Shown in pieces: positions 41,955 through 45,017 of a stretch of 45,017 nucleotides of DNA; the stretch's first letter is position 1, and each line of letters begins with the position of its first letter. Source of the DNA: Pseudomonadota bacterium (lineage in GTDB: Bacteria; Pseudomonadota; Gammaproteobacteria; GRL18); assembly GCA_015222495.1 (NCBI GenBank), contig JADFVK010000154.1:1-45017 (forward strand). Direction: 5' to 3'. Under the pieces are notes generated by a model. The model was not told the DNA's origin, did no database searches, and was given only the letters and a program-made list of their open reading frames with translations. A program made the translations under genes and the position numbers.

Positions 41955-42200
41955 TTACTTATCAACAAAGTCATATTTTTGCATCACTTTATAGATTTTT
42001 TTACTGGTTTTAGCTATTCGCTTTATTTCACCAAAATCAGGTAAATCTCCTGCATCCAACTGATATTCCCAGTCTTCTAATTCCGCATCCAGATAATCCA
42101 ATAGTTTTTTTGGGCAACCATTACACTGACCTGTACAAACATTCGCTTCTGGAATATCAAAGGGCATGTCCTTACGAACTTGTTTAATTAATCCCCGCAT
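41955..42200 (-). CDS. Small conserved Cys-rich protein
   Basis: An 81-aa cytosolic protein. The motif CTGQCNGCPKKLLDYLDAEL (starting near residue 18) holds three Cys as C-x3-C-x2-C, followed by an acidic helix with conserved-looking WEYQL and a basic C-terminus. The cysteines could bind a metal or a cluster; function is unknown to me. I use ATG 42198-42200; a TTG at 42222-42224 would add 8 residues and sit 3 bases after the hydrolase stop. It follows the YbfF-type gene on the same strand and is probably co-transcribed. Confidence 0.65.
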   Translation of the reverse strand: MRGLIKQVRKDMPFDIPEANVCTGQCNGCPKKLLDYLDAELEDWEYQLDAGDLPDFGEIKRIAKTSKKIYKVMQKYDFVDK

Positions 42201-42227
42201 TGCGGTCGTTCTATCTGGCTTCAATGT

Positions 42228-43037
42228 CTAAAGACTCATATAAGGTTCTATCAGGGCTAAAAATATTTCCGGTTGTTCCGCATGAAGCCAGTGACCTGCT
42301 GATTTTATCATGGAAAATGAGGCCAGTGGAAAAAGTTCTTTGCTTAAGGCTTGATTGGCTTTACTCAAATAATCAGACTCCCCTCCTCCCACAAATAAAA
42401 CTTTTTTAGGATAGGGCTTCATCTGACGGGTATCAGGAAAACCGCTAATGAATGGAATTGAACGGCTAATGGCATCAAGATTTAAGCGCCATTGGTATTC
42501 TCCCGGTTTCTTATCCGTAGGTGTTTGTTGCAGATTTTGCAGTAAAAACTGCCTTAAACCCTCATCCTGTATCGTATGGGACAAGCATTCATCAGCTTCC
42601 CTGCGTGATTTAATTTTTTCTAGCGGAACAGACTTAAAGCCTTTTAAAACTTCATCAAACTCATGCTGATAAGGAAGCGGCGCAATATCAACAATGACCA
42701 GTTTATTAATTAACTCTGCTTGTGTCAGAGCCAGGTAAAGTGCAGCTTTACCACCCATGCTATGGGCAATAATATTGACGGAATGATATTCATTTTTAAC
42801 AATGAGTTCTTCAATAAACTGCAATACATCCTGAGCCATCGATGGATAATCCATCAATTCAGTATGGGGTGACTGACCATGATTACGCAGGTCAAGCGAA
42901 TAAACCCGCTTTTTTTTTGCTAAGTGTTTTGCAATAGGAGTCCAGTTTCGGTGGCTGCCAAACAAACCATGCAGAATAACAATTGGACACTGAGATTTAT
43001 TGTTAGCCTCACCATATTGCACTACATTTAATTTCAT
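42228..43037 (-). CDS. ybfF: Alpha/beta hydrolase, YbfF-type esterase
   Basis: A 269-aa cytosolic esterase. The HGLFGSHRNW oxyanion loop lies near 24-33, the nucleophile elbow AHSMGGKAAL near 91-100 (catalytic Ser), the acidic residue in a later strand, and the catalytic His in SAGHWLHAEQPE near 250. The substrate is unknown; E. coli YbfF acts on acyl thioesters and short esters in vitro. I start at ATG 43035-43037 (MKLNVVQYGE); the longer frame would run into the preceding DUF3581 gene. Confidence 0.85.
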   Translation of the reverse strand: MKLNVVQYGEANNKSQCPIVILHGLFGSHRNWTPIAKHLAKKKRVYSLDLRNHGQSPHTELMDYPSMAQDVLQFIEELIVKNEYHSVNIIAHSMGGKAALYLALTQAELINKLVIVDIAPLPYQHEFDEVLKGFKSVPLEKIKSRREADECLSHTIQDEGLRQFLLQNLQQTPTDKKPGEYQWRLNLDAISRSIPFISGFPDTRQMKPYPKKVLFVGGGESDYLSKANQALSKELFPLASFSMIKSAGHWLHAEQPEIFLALIEPYMSL

Positions 43038-43057
43038 AAAAAGTATTCTAAAAAACT

Positions 43058-43768
43058 TTATACTGGTAAATAATTTGACTTCCATTGATCATAGGAATTG
43101 ATAATTTCATCCAACTGAGCTTGATCATAATCTCTTAAGCCGCTTAATAATAAATTTTTAGCACCATGGCCAATTTCAGCATCATCAGAGAGAATCATAA
43201 ATTCCAGTCTGACTTCACCTTTTTTACCATTTCTCTGCAATAAAGATTGAGTTAATTTCAGTTCAATATTTTCACCAGACAAGCGCTCAAGATGAATTTC
43301 CATATTTTTATAAATCACCAGGGGACGTGCAGGATTTATCATAGCATTTTCTTTTTGCATGAGCGGCACTAGAATGTGTGGAAAAGTCTGTCCAGAAAAT
43401 TGAACATATTTTTCTGCTAAAGCAGCAATAAACTTTGCATCTCTGGTTTGTTCACCTGAACGAACCACATCCATATAATTTTTTTCATTCTCTCCTGATA
43501 AACTATAACTATCTGGAATTTCTTGTGGAAAAATTAACTGCGTCGTATCCCCCACCATCCCGGCAAAATCAATATGCATCTCCTGACTAATACCATACTC
43601 AGATAAAAACACCGAAAATAATAAGTCTCCCGGTACACAAAAACGCTTAGCATCTTCATCATGAATAGGATTAAAGTCCCCAGCAACCCCCTTAGCAAAA
43701 GAACTTGCCTGAACACGAGTAAAACTCACTTTATCATTATCACGATTAAAATAATTACTAATATTCAT
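43058..43768 (-). CDS. DUF3581 protein (hotdog-like)
   Basis: A 236-aa cytosolic protein. The segment FAKGVAGDFNPIHDEDAKRF near 24-43 resembles the hydratase/MaoC hotdog signature (D-F-N-P-I-H), and a second hotdog-like half follows. This matches DUF3581, a gammaproteobacterial family of unknown function. It lies 20 bases upstream of the YbfF-type hydrolase on the same strand, so a fatty-acyl thioester role for the pair is plausible but inferred. Confidence 0.8.
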   Translation of the reverse strand: MNISNYFNRDNDKVSFTRVQASSFAKGVAGDFNPIHDEDAKRFCVPGDLLFSVFLSEYGISQEMHIDFAGMVGDTTQLIFPQEIPDSYSLSGENEKNYMDVVRSGEQTRDAKFIAALAEKYVQFSGQTFPHILVPLMQKENAMINPARPLVIYKNMEIHLERLSGENIELKLTQSLLQRNGKKGEVRLEFMILSDDAEIGHGAKNLLLSGLRDYDQAQLDEIINSYDQWKSNYLPV

Positions 43769-43931
43769 TTTACTGGCTTCCTAATCTTAAATTTTTATTA
43801 ACAAATAACTAACCCATAAGTATAGGAAGTTTAAAACAATTTTTCAATCTAATAATCATGCTACAATAACAATAAAAAAGGGTTTTGTTAATTTTTTAAG
43901 TTAACAATTAACTCAAATGGGGGATAAATAA

Positions 43932-44720
43932 ATGACTAAAATTAAATTTCAGCTTAATGCAGAAAATATAGAGCTGGCCTATCAAAATATTTCACACTCT
44001 TTACAGGATAGTGAATGGTGGAATAGTGAAAAAAAACGTCAAAAAGCCATTAAAATCTATAAAAAATTAAAACTTGAAAAGCTTTTTGATTTAGCTAAGA
44101 GGGATTATGAAAAATATAAAAAGAAAATTCAAAAATCTCTTAATAACTGGTGCAACCAATGCATTAATAGTGAGCAATGGAAAAAATTAAGAAATAGTAT
44201 TCAACAAGCTCAAAATCAAATTTCAGATCATATAGAAACCCAGATAAAGATTAGAAATAACAAACCAAAGCAGGAAAAAAATATCAGTCTGTCAGACTCC
44301 GCATATCAATTATTATATAATTTTTCTCAGCAAGAAAACAAATCCATTTCTGATATTATTATTTCTAAATTCTCACCAAACACAAAGAGTCAAGCTGTCG
44401 AAAACAAATCTACTCAAAGCTTTAAAACAATCGATGCCATTAAAAATACCAAGCCTGATAACCAAGATTTAAAAACTCATGAGAAGGTAAAAAAGGGTAA
44501 GATTAACATCATTGAACTCTGGCATTATGCCGGTGGACAATGTCAGGCATTATCAAAAGTCACCCAAAAACGCTGCAAAAGAATTACTCCGGAGTTATCC
44601 ATTAAACATCAGCTCATTAAGGGGATTGATTATGAATTTGCCGTCTGCCATACCCATGACAATGATAAGTCACAGCTGGATCAAACTGATTTAAACCTTA
44701 AAGGGGACGTTCTGGAATAG
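43932..44720 (+). CDS. Hypothetical protein with MatP-like helices and a C-terminal zinc-type motif
   Basis: A 262-aa very Lys/Asn/Gln-rich soluble protein. Residues about 70-145 (LNNW near 70, then a basic region and KNISLSDSAYQLL ... ENKSISDIIISKF) resemble the MatP helical region plus ribbon-helix-helix fold, so DNA binding is plausible. A disordered stretch (about 150-190) follows. The C-terminus has C-Q-A-x(7)-R-C-K-R ... C-H-T-H, like the small CxA...C...CxxH elements of DUF5763-type proteins. I do not recognise the whole protein. A GGGGG-type SD precedes the ATG. It stands alone, divergent from DUF3581, beside a palindrome-rich region. Confidence 0.55.
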   Translation: MTKIKFQLNAENIELAYQNISHSLQDSEWWNSEKKRQKAIKIYKKLKLEKLFDLAKRDYEKYKKKIQKSLNNWCNQCINSEQWKKLRNSIQQAQNQISDHIETQIKIRNNKPKQEKNISLSDSAYQLLYNFSQQENKSISDIIISKFSPNTKSQAVENKSTQSFKTIDAIKNTKPDNQDLKTHEKVKKGKINIIELWHYAGGQCQALSKVTQKRCKRITPELSIKHQLIKGIDYEFAVCHTHDNDKSQLDQTDLNLKGDVLE

Positions 44721-44737
44721 TCTTAAAAACGCACTTC

Positions 44738-44840
44738 GGTGTGTAGGTTGTAACTCAGGAGGACGCTCAAGTACATCCATGTAACGCTCAACCTCGGCAT
44801 CCATGCCTCGAAAAGCCTCCTGAACCACAACCTACACACC
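44738..44840. repeat. Long inverted repeat enclosing two mini-hairpins
   Basis: 25-bp arms (44738-44762 and 44816-44840) are complementary at 22 positions. The 53 bp between hold TACATCCATGTA and GGCATCCATGCC, two perfect hairpins with the same CATCCATG core, each preceded nearby by ACGCTCAA. It begins 18 bp after a gene stop and may terminate it. The whole resembles a dispersed palindromic repeat or small non-autonomous element. Confidence 0.7.
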
Positions 44841-44993
44841 AAATTGCTCTTACGTCATATTCCCTCACTTGGAGCGAAAGAGCAAGAGCAAAAGAAAGTT
44901 CTCAGTTTATTTTGCTTTTGATCTCCAACCGCCAAAAGTGAGGATAAATACAGCGGGAGAGTGTGCAGAGAAGTGGTTGGCATCATTGGGGAT

Positions 44994-45017
44994 TATGAAA
45001 ACATGGATGTTTTCATA
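44994..45017. repeat. Perfect 11-bp hairpin at the right window edge
   Basis: 44994-45004 pairs perfectly with 45007-45017 around a GG loop. Its centre CATGGATG is the reverse complement of the CATCCATG core of the two hairpins at 44738-44840, so it probably belongs to the same repeat family in the other orientation. Between them (44841-44993) smaller inverted repeats occur (TTGCTCTT/AAGAGCAA, CCTCACTT/AAGTGAGG) and no gene is seen. Confidence 0.65.

Overview
The window reads as a chromosomal segment of a low-GC (by eye, not computed), sulfur-oxidising, type IV-piliated gammaproteobacterium. The evidence is flavocytochrome c sulfide dehydrogenase (fccAB), soxYZ, class I adenylate cyclase beside cyaY, the argH/algZ/algR block, pilT/pilU, yggS-proC-yggT and pqiABC. 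I cannot name the genus.

Left end (1-3930): an accessory segment bounded by a tRNA-Leu(CAG) gene. It holds a two-gene SLATT membrane protein plus reverse transcriptase (RT) system. Upstream of these genes is what looks like a complete non-coding RNA gene: a 5/6 + 5/6 sigma70 promoter with a 17-bp spacer, a predicted start at about 302, and a 10-bp stem (303-312 with 422-431) that closes around five small hairpins. This is the architecture of a defence-associated reverse transcriptase (DRT) system and is the main find. Next to it on the minus strand is a coupled pair: a conserved hypothetical protein with a possible HEPN motif and a YggL-family protein. The pair is flanked by imperfect 20-bp direct repeats.

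Core and sulfur region (3993-26723): an orphan Tat-type TRAP binding protein is followed by icmt-like/glk/pgl/uvrD. A tetrahaem NapC/NirT cytochrome overlaps a periplasmic ankyrin protein, and fccA-fccB follow behind a strong promoter and end at a strong terminator. Next come a radical SAM protein, a YaiI-family protein, algR/algZ, argH, cyaA and cyaY. soxY-soxZ has a well-matched sigma54 promoter and a perfect 11-bp-arm dyad about 107 bp upstream of its predicted start. The genes just upstream encode a histidine kinase and a GAFTGA-containing, sigma54-dependent response regulator. This suggests a dedicated sigma54 circuit for sulfur-carrier expression.

Right half (26999-45017): an LpxL-type acyltransferase, pqiABC, ppk2 (with an eight-copy 9-bp coding tandem repeat), pilU/pilT, yggS-proC-yggT, a bacterial dynamin-like GTPase, dtd, a membrane sensor fused to an AlbA_2 domain, a Cys-rich small protein, a YbfF-type hydrolase, a DUF3581 protein and a MatP-like/zinc-motif hypothetical. 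The window ends in a palindrome-rich repeat region. The 614-bp gap before pilU contains a promoter and a short signal-peptide-like reading frame with no ATG, GTG or TTG start.
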